Shown piece by piece: positions 1 through 7,849 of a DNA stretch of 64,000 nt (its first letter is position 1; every line of letters begins with the position of its first letter). Made by a program: the position numbers and the translations under genes. The stretch is taken from NCBI GenBank assembly GCA_020636995.1, contig JACJWU010000004.1, positions 124,001 through 188,000 of the forward strand. Reading direction: 5' to 3'. The notes under the pieces are model-generated. The model was not told where the DNA came from, did no database searches, and was given only the letters and a program-made list of their open reading frames with translations. This DNA comes from Actinomycetota bacterium (GTDB lineage: Bacteria > Actinomycetota > Actinomycetes > S36-B12 > UBA10799).

Positions 1-93
1 CTACGGCCCTGGGTGCTGCGCGCGGCCGATGACGGTCTCATGGAAGAACTCATCCGCGAACGATTGACTGCCTTCTACATGCACTACGAGTAG
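1..93 (+). CDS. C-terminal end of an unidentified protein (partial)
   Basis: An open frame runs from the left edge of the window to a TAG stop at 91-93 and gives 30 residues ending FYMHYE. The start lies outside the window. The segment is charged and looks like an amphipathic C-terminal helix. The next gene begins 63 bp downstream on the same strand. Too little is present to name a family. Confidence 0.5.
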   Translation, partial: LRPWVLRAADDGLMEELIRERLTAFYMHYE

Positions 94-156
94 TCGTCCG
101 GGAGAACCGGGGCGCTGGCAAGGCTATCGTCGGCACGCAAGCGCCACGATGATCTC

Positions 157-2472
157 GTGGGAGGAGCAGCCATCCGGGTGCTGTCGGCGATCACGCTGGC
201 GGTGGCTCTGATCTCCCCGCTGACCGCACCGGCCTCCGCCCAGACCGGCGGTGCACTCGTCGAGCGAACCATCACGTTGTCCGATGCCGCGTTGGACAAC
301 GTGCCACAGCCCATCCCGCGTACCGCGCTGGTCGTCGCACCGCAGGATCCAGCACCGGGCAGCCCCGTGGCTGTCTTCCTCGCCGGGATGCACGCCAACT
401 GCACCTACCCGTCATCTGATGGCGGGGACATCACAGGGATCCTCTTCCCCTGCCCAGGACAGACCATCCCCAATTGGCGCGGCTATCGATACCTGCAACG
501 CGAACTGGCCTCCCGTGGCTGGATCACCATGTCCGTCGACCCGAATGCCGTGAACGCCCTGACCGCCAACTACCCCGACTACGGCGCATCTGCTCGCGGC
601 CAGCTCATCACCTCCTACATGGCCGACTGGATCAGGTGGACGAACGGCGCCACCTCCCCCATCCCCGGCGTTCTGCCGCGGGCTGACCTGTCCAGCGTCC
701 TGCTCGTCGGACACTCCCGCGGTGGTGAAGGAGTCAACGCTGCCGCCCGCACCGCGATCGGATGGCAGGCGCGGGGGATGTTCAACCTGGCACCCACCAT
801 GGACGGCATGAACCCCGCGCCGGGGATACCGTCGGTGACCTTGCTGGGGACGTGCGACGACGATGTGTCCGATCTGCAGGGCCAGTTGTTCGTCGACGGC
901 GCGGTGGGGTCCGTACGCGACCGCGCCATGCGCTCATCGGTGCTGATCGCCCACGCTACGCACAACGCCTTCAACACGGTGTGGTCCTCGGACCGCTGGA
1001 ACGGTGGCAACGACTCCCGGTGCCCGAACCGGCAACTGCCCGCCAGCATCCAGCGCAAAGTGGCCACCGCCTATCTCCTGGCGGCCATCGACGCCTTCGC
1101 CGGTTCCCCCGCAGAACTCATCGAAGGACCGGATCTGCCATCGGGGACGCGGACATGGTGGGCCGGCCTGGGTGGACCCGTGCAACGACTGGCAGGCGCT
1201 GCCCAGATCTCGCGAGTACACGGTCGCGGCGCAGTGTGCAGGACGGTCACAGCCACATCCAAGCCGTGCCTGCGGGGCTTTCGCGGCAAAGCGATCACCC
1301 CGAACTGGACGTACCCGCAGTTCACCAGGGCTGCGCCCTCCCCTGAAGCGATGCACGTGCGCGGGCCCGTCCGCGTGCGCTTCGACACGCCGTTGCGAAC
1401 GGCGTCGGCACGTTTGCTGCTTCGCTGGATCGCCGAACCGGGACGCAGCGGTCGGCTGAAGGTCCGGGCGTGGGACTCCCGTGGTCGCTCAGCGCGCCTT
1501 GGATCGGTCCGGCTGGCGCAGATCCCGAACCGGGTCCTGTGGGCGCAGCCCGTGGTCTTCCGCACCCGGGGCCTGCGCGATATCGCACGGCTGCGCGTGG
1601 AACCGCTGGGTCGGCAGCAACAGGGGTGGCTCTGGGACGCCTCGGCCTACCGACCCGGCACCTACCCGGATCCGGCTGCGGCGCCCCAGCCGCAGGTGCG
1701 AGTGGATTGGGCGAGCACTGCCGCCGCATCCCAGAACGGCACACAGCGAGCCTCGGTGGCCATCCGTGTGGCTCAGCGGGACCTCGTGGCCGGACCCATC
1801 CGGCTGTGGGTACAGCAGCCGCACATGCTGCCGCCCACCAACGCCGAATCGCTGGGGATGCCCGACCTGTCCGGCCGCGGCAGGGTGATCACTCTGCCGG
1901 CGGGTCAGGACTTCGTCACCTTCGAGTTGTCGGCACCGACCGGCCCCGGATACCTGGGTGGCACCCGCACCCGCGGACTCATCGTGCGGCCGGTTTCCGA
2001 GGTCGTCGTCGAGCAGTACGCCGGAGGACTCGTGGTGTTCTCCTCGTCGGAACTTCCGGTGGTCAGTCCTGCCGGTCCACGCACCATCACCGCACGCCCC
2101 GGCGACACGCTGGCGTGGTCGTTGCAGTTGTCGCAACCTCCGTCCGTGGAACTCGTCTACGGGGTGATCGTGCAGAGCGCGAAGATCCGCGTGGCGGATG
2201 TGCCCGCAGCCTGGATCCGCCGGCATGGCGGCCGGGTCACGGCGGGTAACCGTGACAAGCCGCTGCGGACCGCCTTCGGCGAGCAGTCCGGGATCGAGTT
2301 CCGCGTCGAGCCGGGCACCTCTGTCTACGAACTCCGCATGCCCACCACTGCGCGACTGAAACCCTCACGGGTACGACTGCTTCTGGCCAACGGGGAGAGC
2401 ATGGACTTCAGCACCACACCGGTGGACAGCCTCGATGGCTACATCGGGCTGACTGCGCGGATCCGCAACTGA
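157..2472 (+). CDS. Large secreted alpha/beta-hydrolase
   Basis: The protein is 771 aa and starts at GTG 157. An N-terminal signal peptide ends near residue 28 (ASAQ), so it is exported. The alpha/beta-hydrolase core shows the strand VAVFLAG (about 71-77), a conserved GYRYL segment (109-113) and the nucleophile elbow GHSRGG with Ser187. A later HATHN segment probably supplies the catalytic His. About 400 further residues have a beta-rich look and no family I recognise; they may be an accessory or binding region. The core resembles chlorophyllase/cutinase-like esterases of Actinobacteria, but the substrate is unknown. A truncated paralogue lies at 4857-5332 on the other strand, with the same pattern of VVFLHG, paired Cys and GYRYL. 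No regulatory site was seen. Confidence 0.75.
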   Translation: MGGAAIRVLSAITLAVALISPLTAPASAQTGGALVERTITLSDAALDNVPQPIPRTALVVAPQDPAPGSPVAVFLAGMHANCTYPSSDGGDITGILFPCPGQTIPNWRGYRYLQRELASRGWITMSVDPNAVNALTANYPDYGASARGQLITSYMADWIRWTNGATSPIPGVLPRADLSSVLLVGHSRGGEGVNAAARTAIGWQARGMFNLAPTMDGMNPAPGIPSVTLLGTCDDDVSDLQGQLFVDGAVGSVRDRAMRSSVLIAHATHNAFNTVWSSDRWNGGNDSRCPNRQLPASIQRKVATAYLLAAIDAFAGSPAELIEGPDLPSGTRTWWAGLGGPVQRLAGAAQISRVHGRGAVCRTVTATSKPCLRGFRGKAITPNWTYPQFTRAAPSPEAMHVRGPVRVRFDTPLRTASARLLLRWIAEPGRSGRLKVRAWDSRGRSARLGSVRLAQIPNRVLWAQPVVFRTRGLRDIARLRVEPLGRQQQGWLWDASAYRPGTYPDPAAAPQPQVRVDWASTAAASQNGTQRASVAIRVAQRDLVAGPIRLWVQQPHMLPPTNAESLGMPDLSGRGRVITLPAGQDFVTFELSAPTGPGYLGGTRTRGLIVRPVSEVVVEQYAGGLVVFSSSELPVVSPAGPRTITARPGDTLAWSLQLSQPPSVELVYGVIVQSAKIRVADVPAAWIRRHGGRVTAGNRDKPLRTAFGEQSGIEFRVEPGTSVYELRMPTTARLKPSRVRLLLANGESMDFSTTPVDSLDGYIGLTARIRN

Positions 2473-2506
2473 GACAGGTGCCCAACACCGGCCCGGCAGT
2501 GACAGT

Positions 2507-3274
2507 GTGGACCCCGTGAGCAAGAGCGAATCCCCCACCCGTCCGGAGGGCCAGTTGCGCCTGGCCGTCCTTATCGATGCGGACAACGCACAGGCCTCGG
2601 TCATCGAGGCCCTGCTGGAGGAGGTCGCCCGGTACGGCGACGCCGTGGTCCGCCGCATCTACGGCGACTTCACCGCACCCACCAGTGCGGCCTGGAAGAA
2701 GGTGCTCCAGCGCAACGCCATCAAGCCAGTGCAGCAGTTCGCCTACTCCACCGGGAAGAACGCCACCGACAGCACGCTGATCATCGACGCCATGGACCTG
2801 CTGTACACCGACACCTTCGACGGCTTCTGTCTGGTGACCAGCGACAGCGATTTCACCGGCCTGGCGACCAGACTGCGGGAGGCGGGGCTGATGGTCTATG
2901 GCTTCGGCGAGCGCAAGACACCGGAAGCGTTCCGCAACGCCTGTCATCGGTTCGTCTTCGTCGAGGTCCTGCGGGAGGCGACCGCCGAGTCCGGAGCACC
3001 CAAACGGCAGCCGCGCAAGACGGCCGAACACGACCCGAAGTTCCCCAAGAAGTTCGTCCTGCGGGCGCTCGAGCAGTCGGCCGACGACGAGGGCTGGGCG
3101 GAACTGGGGACATTCGGTCGGTACCTGGTCAAACTGCAGCCCGACTTCGACTCCCGTCTGTACGGCTTCCGGAAGTTGTCGGATCTCGTGCGCGGCCGCA
3201 CCGATCTGTTCGCGATAGAGGAGCGCGCCATCGAAGGGTCGAGCCAGAAGGCCATTTATGTGCGAGCGCGATGA
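2507..3274 (+). CDS. NYN-domain protein with C-terminal LOTUS/OST-HTH domain
   Basis: The protein is 255 aa. The first part is a NYN (LabA/DUF88, PIN-like) RNase-type domain. Acidic positions that bind metal in this fold are visible in LIDADNA (about residues 22-28) and TSDSDF (about 109-114). Residues about 170-250 resemble an OST-HTH/LOTUS RNA-binding winged helix (ALEQSADDEGWAELGTFG followed by FRKLSDLV). The NYN plus LOTUS layout is known in bacterial proteins thought to act on RNA. The start is GTG 2507; an in-frame GTG at 2516 is an equally good alternative. The gene is 34 bp after the hydrolase and may be cotranscribed with it, but no functional link is evident. Confidence 0.85.
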   Translation: MDPVSKSESPTRPEGQLRLAVLIDADNAQASVIEALLEEVARYGDAVVRRIYGDFTAPTSAAWKKVLQRNAIKPVQQFAYSTGKNATDSTLIIDAMDLLYTDTFDGFCLVTSDSDFTGLATRLREAGLMVYGFGERKTPEAFRNACHRFVFVEVLREATAESGAPKRQPRKTAEHDPKFPKKFVLRALEQSADDEGWAELGTFGRYLVKLQPDFDSRLYGFRKLSDLVRGRTDLFAIEERAIEGSSQKAIYVRAR

Positions 3275-3323
3275 GCCCGCATCAGCCCGGCGCGCTGCAG
3301 TAGATTCACGCCACTCACACGTT

Positions 3324-4860
3324 TAGCCTCGATCCACCGCTGTGAGGTGATGGCGGCGGTCGCGGTGTGGTGATCGCCGGTGTGGTGGTGGTCCTGGCGG
3401 TGGGCGTGTTTGCCCGGCCGGTCTGTCCGGCTTCTCCTGGAGGTCCTCGCGTCGTGGGATCGGGTGGTGGGCTGGGGTCAGGTGGTCATCACGGCTGTCC
3501 AGAGCCGTTGCCAGTGCGCTTCCCAGGTCCAGTCGCGGGGCAGTCGCAGGTGTAGTCGCCGGGCGGAGCGTGCCAGGCGTGCGGGCAGGTTGATGATCCG
3601 GGTCCGGATGGTGGCGGTGGTCGCCTTGACCAGGCTGCCGCCGGCCAGGACGCCGAGGGTGCGGGTGAGGTTGAACGCGATCGCGGCGCAGACCAGCCAG
3701 GCGGCGTTCGCGCAGAACGTGCCCGACGGCAGGTGGGCCAGCGCGGAACCCTTGAGGTCGGCGATGACTTGCTCGATGATCGCGTGGCCGCGGTGGGTCG
3801 ACTCCGCGGCCACCAGCGGGTCGGGGCTGTTGGTGAACAGGGCGTGGTACCGCCAGGCGCAGAACAGCGGGTCCTGCAGTTTCGTGGCGTTGCGTTCCGG
3901 GATCCGGCGCACGATCAGCCGCGCGCTGACATGTTTGGTCTTCGCTTTCGAGGCGGACGCGGTGAACGGTATCTCGGCGATCTCCGCCGCCGAGATCAGT
4001 TCACCGGTGTCGGGGTCCGGGATCGCCCACGGATACTCGATACGCACCCACGACGCGTCGTCAATGGTGGCGATCGCCGCACGCACGCGCGAGTTCAGGG
4101 GCATCCCGACGGAGAACCGGGCACCGGCCTTGGACACCGCCTGCAGGATCGCCGAGGAGCAGTACGCGGAGTCCGCCCGGACCAGAATGTTGTCGCCGGC
4201 TCCGCAGCGGCGGGCGGTGGTGATCGCATCCCGGATCATCCGCACCGCGCCGTGCGCCGACGGCGCCGCGCCGCGGCGTAGCCTTGTGGCCGCGATCACC
4301 GGAGCGGCATCGGCCGTGGAGATGGTGGCCAGTTGGGCGTTCAACCCGCGGATCTTCGTGTAGCCGAACTCCGCGCCCTGTTTACCGGGGCCGTAGACCC
4401 CCTTGACGGTGTCATCGATATCGATCAGGCAGGTCTGCTCGATGCCGGGCAGCAGCGGCGCGGCCTGCGCGAGTCCGGTCAGGGTACGTGCGGCGACCGC
4501 GTCCAACTGCCGGACATGCCCGAAGGTGAACCCGCGCAGGAACGTGCCCAACGTCGACGGTGCCCGCACCCCGTCGAACAGCCGTGCCGCCCCGGCGCGG
4601 CGCAACAGGTCGAGGTCGTCGATGCTGTCCGCTCCGGCAGCCATCCCGGCCACCAGGCTCATCACCTTGGCCCCTGGGTTGGCCCCGGCCGTCACATGCC
4701 GCTCAGCAAGAGCGGGCAGGCCCACCCTGTGGGCCAGGCGCAACGCCGGGACCAGCCCGGCCGACACGACCAGATTCGGTTCATCGAACGACGCCGAAAC
4801 ACGCGCTGGGCTGTGAGACAGTTGCATCTACGAGATGCCCTTCTTCGTGTGGATCTGGAA
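3324..4860 (-). mobile_element. IS1380-family insertion sequence (ends approximate)
   Basis: The element carries one transposase gene (3478-4827). Near the two outer ends a matching heptamer GATCCAC occurs in inverted orientation (3331-3337 and, on the minus strand, 4855-4849). It lies 3-5 bp inside what I take to be the tips. The rest of the terminal sequence matches poorly, and I could not identify a convincing 4-bp target duplication, so the boundaries are estimates. The right end cuts the hydrolase paralogue at about codon 160. No hydrolase sequence continues on the left side, so DNA was lost at that junction. Confidence 0.65.
3478..4827 (-). CDS. IS1380-family DDE transposase
   Basis: The protein is 449 aa, about full length for the family. 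It has the DDE_Tnp_1-like pattern: LIDIDDTVKGVYG (first Asp region), LVRADSAYCSS (second Asp), and a C-terminal HRGHAIIEQVIADLK segment that supplies the Glu. This is the IS1380 signature order. The frame is intact, so the copy could be active. It starts at ATG 4827, 33 bp inside the presumed right end. Confidence 0.9.
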   Translation of the reverse strand: MQLSHSPARVSASFDEPNLVVSAGLVPALRLAHRVGLPALAERHVTAGANPGAKVMSLVAGMAAGADSIDDLDLLRRAGAARLFDGVRAPSTLGTFLRGFTFGHVRQLDAVAARTLTGLAQAAPLLPGIEQTCLIDIDDTVKGVYGPGKQGAEFGYTKIRGLNAQLATISTADAAPVIAATRLRRGAAPSAHGAVRMIRDAITTARRCGAGDNILVRADSAYCSSAILQAVSKAGARFSVGMPLNSRVRAAIATIDDASWVRIEYPWAIPDPDTGELISAAEIAEIPFTASASKAKTKHVSARLIVRRIPERNATKLQDPLFCAWRYHALFTNSPDPLVAAESTHRGHAIIEQVIADLKGSALAHLPSGTFCANAAWLVCAAIAFNLTRTLGVLAGGSLVKATTATIRTRIINLPARLARSARRLHLRLPRDWTWEAHWQRLWTAVMTT

Positions 4861-5332
4861 GCTTCGAGAACTCCCAGTCTCCCCACGAAGCGGGGCATTT
4901 CCACGTCACCGCGCCGACCGACCCACCAGACACCGACAACGACGCGAACCCTTGCGTGGCCAGCAGGTCTGCGAGATAGCGGTAGCCCTGGTAGCTGGGC
5001 AGCGAGCGCATCCGCTTCGGGCAGGGCCAGTCGTAGCCCGCCTCCTTACGCCCGCGATAGCAGGCCGCATGGGCACCGTGCAGGAACACGACCAGCGGAC
5101 GTCTTCCTGCGGCTCGCCGCGGCAGCGTGACCTCGCTGGTGAACTCGGCCTTGTGTTGCGCACCGATGTCCACGGCCGCGTTGCCGGCAGACACCTCGAA
5201 TCGCTGGGATCCCAGCGAGCCGGCCGCCGCGGGTCTCACCGGGCTTGAGGGCAACGCCCGGTCCGCCTGTGCCACCGGCATCCCGGCCAGTGAGACCGCG
5301 ACGACAACGACCGCACTCCACACCCAGCGCAT
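4857..5332 (-). pseudogene. Secreted alpha/beta-hydrolase, 3'-truncated at the IS1380 end
   Basis: The ATG at 5332 opens a signal peptide (MRWVWSAVVVVAVSLAG, cleavage near AQA). It is followed by a hydrolase N-terminal half: LVVFLHGAH, paired Cys residues, then YQGYRYLADLLATQGF. This matches the intact hydrolase at 157-2472. The frame runs into IS1380 DNA at about 4857 and ends at a stop at 4781 inside the element. It therefore stops before the GxSxG nucleophile and cannot be a functional hydrolase. The missing 3' half is not found left of the IS. The original start and export signal are intact, so a short secreted fragment could still be made. Confidence 0.8.
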
Positions 5333-5456
5333 GAGTCCAGCCAAGCACGCACTGGTCGCCGATTCAGGCCGGTACCCGGCGATCACGCTGCGTATCCACG
5401 GCGCCCCCGTGAGCAGTGCGCACTGCGCCCGGACCTCCTGCCGTCATACTGCAGAG

Positions 5457-6035
5457 GTGGGATGGCTGCGAAGGTCGTGGGGCGAGTTCGTCGGCCCGGA
5501 GGCGGCCGCGGTCGAGAACGCCGGGACGTTGAGCAGCGCGGCGGCCGGCGCCGTCCTCGCGCCCCGACTCGATGCGGGCCGCCCTCGGGGCAGCGTTGCC
5601 ACCATCGGGTTGTCGCTGCTCGCCATGGACATCTGGGGCGGCGCATGGGCGAACAACACCCGGTCGTGTGCGCGCTGGTACGAACGCCCCGGACAGGGCA
5701 CGGCCCAGCACCTCGCCTTCGCAGCGGTGCATGTGCATCCGTTCGTGCTCGCCGGCTACGACCGCGGTCTGCGAACACGGACCCGATCGGTGGTCTGGGC
5801 GGGCGTCACGTACGGGTACATGCTGGCTGCCACGTCGGTGATCCGCCGCTACCCCACGCACCGTCGGTGGTTGGGCATCGCCACCACACTCGGCGCCGTC
5901 GCGCTGGACCAAGCGCTGGGCCCCTCCCCGACCGCACCCTGGTTCGCGCCCGCGTTCGCGAAGAAACTCCTCCTGGGTCATGCCAGTGCCGCGCTGTGGA
6001 GCGATGCGGCGCTGACTGCGACTGCCGAGTCATGA
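5457..6035 (+). CDS. Hypothetical protein of 192 aa
   Basis: This is an unrecognised protein. I place the start at GTG 5457 (VGWLRRSWG) because the upstream in-frame stretch overlaps the 5' end of the divergent hydrolase pseudogene. There are several hydrophobic stretches (for example TIGLSLLAMDIWGGAW, AAVHVHPFVLAGYD, and WAGVTYGYMLAATSV), so up to four weak membrane segments are possible. A conserved-looking HVHPF motif and two Cys are present. The stop overlaps the next ATG (ATGA at 6032-6035), which indicates translational coupling with the small membrane protein downstream. Confidence 0.6.
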   Translation: MGWLRRSWGEFVGPEAAAVENAGTLSSAAAGAVLAPRLDAGRPRGSVATIGLSLLAMDIWGGAWANNTRSCARWYERPGQGTAQHLAFAAVHVHPFVLAGYDRGLRTRTRSVVWAGVTYGYMLAATSVIRRYPTHRRWLGIATTLGAVALDQALGPSPTAPWFAPAFAKKLLLGHASAALWSDAALTATAES

Positions 6036-6436
6036 AGCGGATCCCCGCCGCCGACATCGTCGACGTCTTCGTCTACGTCGTGGTTCTGAACCTGGCCATC
6101 GAATACGTGCCCACCGTGATCTCGGAGACGTTCACTCTGTCGCTGCTCACCGCCGTGCTCCTCAAGGTGGTGCTCGAGGTCGTGGTCCGGGTCAAGAACC
6201 GGGTCAAGGGTCGCTTCAAGTCCGCCGAGACCCCCGTCGGCAAGGTCGGTGCCGGCCTGCTGCTGTGGCTGCTGCTCGTGAGTAGCAAGTTCGTCGTGCT
6301 CGAACTCGTGGCTCTGGTCTTCGGGGACTACGTGAGCCTGGGCGGCTTCTGGTCGGTCACCGGCCTGATCCTCGTGCTGCTGCTGTCGCGGCTGGGCGTC
6401 CGTCGACTGCTCGGCGAACCGGCCTCGAGCGTGTGA
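6032..6436 (+). CDS. Small integral membrane protein (134 aa)
   Basis: Start ATG 6032 overlaps the previous stop. At least three hydrophobic helices are visible: about residues 9-50, 75-98 (LLLWLLLVSSKFVVLELVAL) and 104-122. A basic cytoplasmic loop (VRVKNRVKGRFK) separates the first and second. No family was recognised. It is the second gene of a two-gene unit. The IS5-family element begins 3 bp after its stop, so any native downstream gene has been displaced. Confidence 0.65.
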   Translation: MKRIPAADIVDVFVYVVVLNLAIEYVPTVISETFTLSLLTAVLLKVVLEVVVRVKNRVKGRFKSAETPVGKVGAGLLLWLLLVSSKFVVLELVALVFGDYVSLGGFWSVTGLILVLLLSRLGVRRLLGEPASSV

Positions 6437-6439
6437 GCA

Positions 6440-6468
6440 CTAGGGCGTGTCTCCATAAGTTGAGCGTG
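6440..6468 (+). repeat. Extended left terminal repeat of the IS5-family unit
   Basis: This 29-bp stretch begins CTAGGGCGTGTCTCCATAA and continues to GCGTG. It matches the reverse complement of 8755-8783 at 28 of 29 positions (G versus C at position 20). The match is longer than the 15 bp shared with the IS right end, so the distant copy derives from a left end rather than a right end. Confidence 0.9.
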
Positions 6469-6490
6469 GTCGTCGGTGATTGTTGGGCCC

Positions 6491-6895
6491 ATGTCTCGAA
6501 CCCGGGTGTTGACCGACGCGCAGTGGGAACTGATCTCGCCGCTGATGCCGTCTTCGGATGGCAAGCAGGGCAAGCCTTTTCGTGATCACCGGCAGGTGGT
6601 CGAGGGGATCATCTACCGGTACCGCACCGGGATCGCCTGGCGTGACCTGCCGGCGGAGTTCGGTCCGTGGCAGACGGTGTGGAAGCGGCACCGGCGCCTG
6701 GCTGGGGACGGCACCTGGGACCGGGTCTTGGGCGAGTTGCTGGCCGACGCGGATGCTGCCGGGCTGATCGACTGGCAGGTCAGCGTGGACTCCACCGTCA
6801 CCCGTGCGCATCAGCACGGCACGAACCTGCCCCGAGCGCAGCAGGTCACAGGGGGACCTACCGAACTACAAGAATCTGGGCGAGGAGCCGCCTGA
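6491..6895 (+). CDS. IS5-family transposase, first frame (OrfA)
   Basis: The product is 134 aa, starting at ATG 6491 (MSRTRVLTDAQWELISPLMP). It has the N-terminal DUF4096-type domain of IS5-group transposases (FRDHRQVVEGIIYRYRTGIAWRDLP, then FGPWQTVWKRHRR). It ends with the first catalytic Asp in WQVSVDSTVTRAHQH. The frame closes at 6895, while homology continues in the +1 frame from about 6850. The switch point is at or near the run of five G (6851-6855). Confidence 0.88.
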   Translation: MSRTRVLTDAQWELISPLMPSSDGKQGKPFRDHRQVVEGIIYRYRTGIAWRDLPAEFGPWQTVWKRHRRLAGDGTWDRVLGELLADADAAGLIDWQVSVDSTVTRAHQHGTNLPRAQQVTGGPTELQESGRGAA

Positions 6896-7397
6896 CCACG
6901 CCGTCGGCCGCTCCCGTGGAGGCTTGTCGACCAAGATCCACCAGCTGTGCGACGGGAACGGCCGGCCGCTGGTGGTGCTGCTCGGCCCGGGGCAGGGCAG
7001 CGACTCGCGGATGTTCCCGCACCTGCTGGACGCGCTGCGTGTGCACCGCCGCGGCCGCGGGCGTCCCCGCACCACCCCCGACGCGGTCCTGGGTGACAAG
7101 GCCTACTCCAGCCGCGGCCACCGTGCCCTGCTCCGCCGGCGGGGCATCACCGCCGTCATCGCCGAACCCCAAGACCAGAAGGCGAACCGCACACGCCGCG
7201 GCGCCAAGGGCGGGCGACCTCCCGCGTTCGACACGCAGCGGTACAAGAACCGCAACGTCGTCGAACGCAGCTTCAACACCTTCAAGCAGTGGCGGGCCCT
7301 GGCCACCCGCTACGACAAGCTCGCCCTGACCTACCGAGCCGGAGCTCTCCTACGCGCCGTCCTGATCTGGCTCGACGCGTTAGGAGACACGCCCTAG
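6804..7397 (+). CDS. IS5-family transposase, second frame (OrfB)
   Basis: This is the C-terminal catalytic part: KNLGEEPPDHAVGRSRGGLSTKIH, then VLGDKAYSS (second Asp) and YKNRNVVERSFNTFKQWR (Glu). Genuine homology begins near GDLPNYKNLGEEP; the residues before it are out-of-frame read-through. It is reached from OrfA by a +1 (or -2) shift, not the -1 shift usual in this group. Either the frameshift is unusual or one base has been lost and the copy is defective. The stop codon lies inside the right terminal repeat. Confidence 0.87.
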   Translation: MRISTARTCPERSRSQGDLPNYKNLGEEPPDHAVGRSRGGLSTKIHQLCDGNGRPLVVLLGPGQGSDSRMFPHLLDALRVHRRGRGRPRTTPDAVLGDKAYSSRGHRALLRRRGITAVIAEPQDQKANRTRRGAKGGRPPAFDTQRYKNRNVVERSFNTFKQWRALATRYDKLALTYRAGALLRAVLIWLDALGDTP

Positions 7398-7444
7398 GGC
7401 GGAGGAGGTCACACACGTTCGCGGGGACGCGGCGTCAGAGGCGC

Positions 7445-7469
7445 TTGACATAGTTGCCAATATCGGCAA
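7445..7469 (+). promoter_or_regulatory. Promoter and operator of the ArsR-type gene
   Basis: A TTGACA -35-like hexamer at 7445-7450 is followed by the dyad TTGCC-AATATC-GGCAA at 7454-7469. The dyad would overlap the -10 region and abuts the ATG at 7469. AT-rich dyads of this size overlapping the promoter are typical ArsR autoregulatory sites. Binding by the adjacent regulator is inferred. Confidence 0.6.
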
Positions 7470-7849
7470 TGGTTGCTGCCATGGGTGACGACGAGGCGGT
7501 GCTGGCCGAACTGCTGCGCGCGCTCGCCGACCCGGTCCGCCTCGCCGTCGTCGACGAGCTGGGCCGCGGGCCGCGCCCGGCCGGTGAGCTCGCCGACGTC
7601 GCCGGGGTGTCCGCCCCGACGATGAGCAAGCACCTTCGGACCCTGTTGCGGGCCGGCGTCGTCACCGACGAGCGCCGAGCCGACGACGCCCGGGTGCGGG
7701 TCTTCCGCCTCCGCGGCGAGTCGGTCGTCGCGGTCCGGGCGTGGCTGGACCAGGTGCAGGCCGGGTGGGACGAGCAGCTCGCCGCGTTCGCGCGGCACGT
7801 GGAGGACCGACGAGAGGACGGGGCGGACGATGGCCGGCACCGGACGTGA
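7469..7849 (+). CDS. ArsR/SmtB-family transcriptional regulator
   Basis: The product is about 126 aa. The winged helix is clear: LLRALADPVRLAVVDEL, then GELADVAGVSAPTMSKHLRTLLRAGVVTDERR, then a wing with RVRVFRLR. No Cys metal-site motif is visible, so this looks like the non-metal type that pairs with SRPBCC/AHSA1 proteins. I start it at ATG 7469 (ATG 7481 is also possible) because the in-frame TTG at 7454 lies inside the operator dyad. It overlaps the next gene by 20 bp. Codon use is markedly richer in C/G (runs of CTC, GTC, GAG) than in flanking chromosomal genes, which suggests import with the IS unit. Confidence 0.88.
   Translation: MVAAMGDDEAVLAELLRALADPVRLAVVDELGRGPRPAGELADVAGVSAPTMSKHLRTLLRAGVVTDERRADDARVRVFRLRGESVVAVRAWLDQVQAGWDEQLAAFARHVEDRREDGADDGRHRT

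Larger units (their letters stand above)
6440..7397 (+). mobile_element. IS5-family (IS427/ISL2-like) insertion sequence
   Basis: The left end reads CTAGGGCGTGTCTCC (6440-6454) and the right end is its exact inverse, GGAGACACGCCCTAG (7383-7397). This gives 15-bp perfect terminal repeats whose outer CTAG may be the duplicated, self-complementary target. Two overlapping frames encode the transposase. The TAG stop of the second frame lies inside the right repeat, as is common in this group. A 29-bp extended copy of the left end also occurs in inverted orientation at 8755-8783, beyond two passenger genes. Confidence 0.9.

Noticed and set aside
1470..2249. Long open frame inside the secreted hydrolase gene
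   Set aside because: It is an out-of-frame shadow in GC-rich DNA. Its composition is Arg/Gly/Ala-dominated, with no domain, while the overlapping frame has clear hydrolase motifs.
3367..3555. Small frame between the NYN gene and the transposase
   Set aside because: It lies within the IS1380 end, is Val/Gly-rich without any motif, and overlaps the transposase 3' end.
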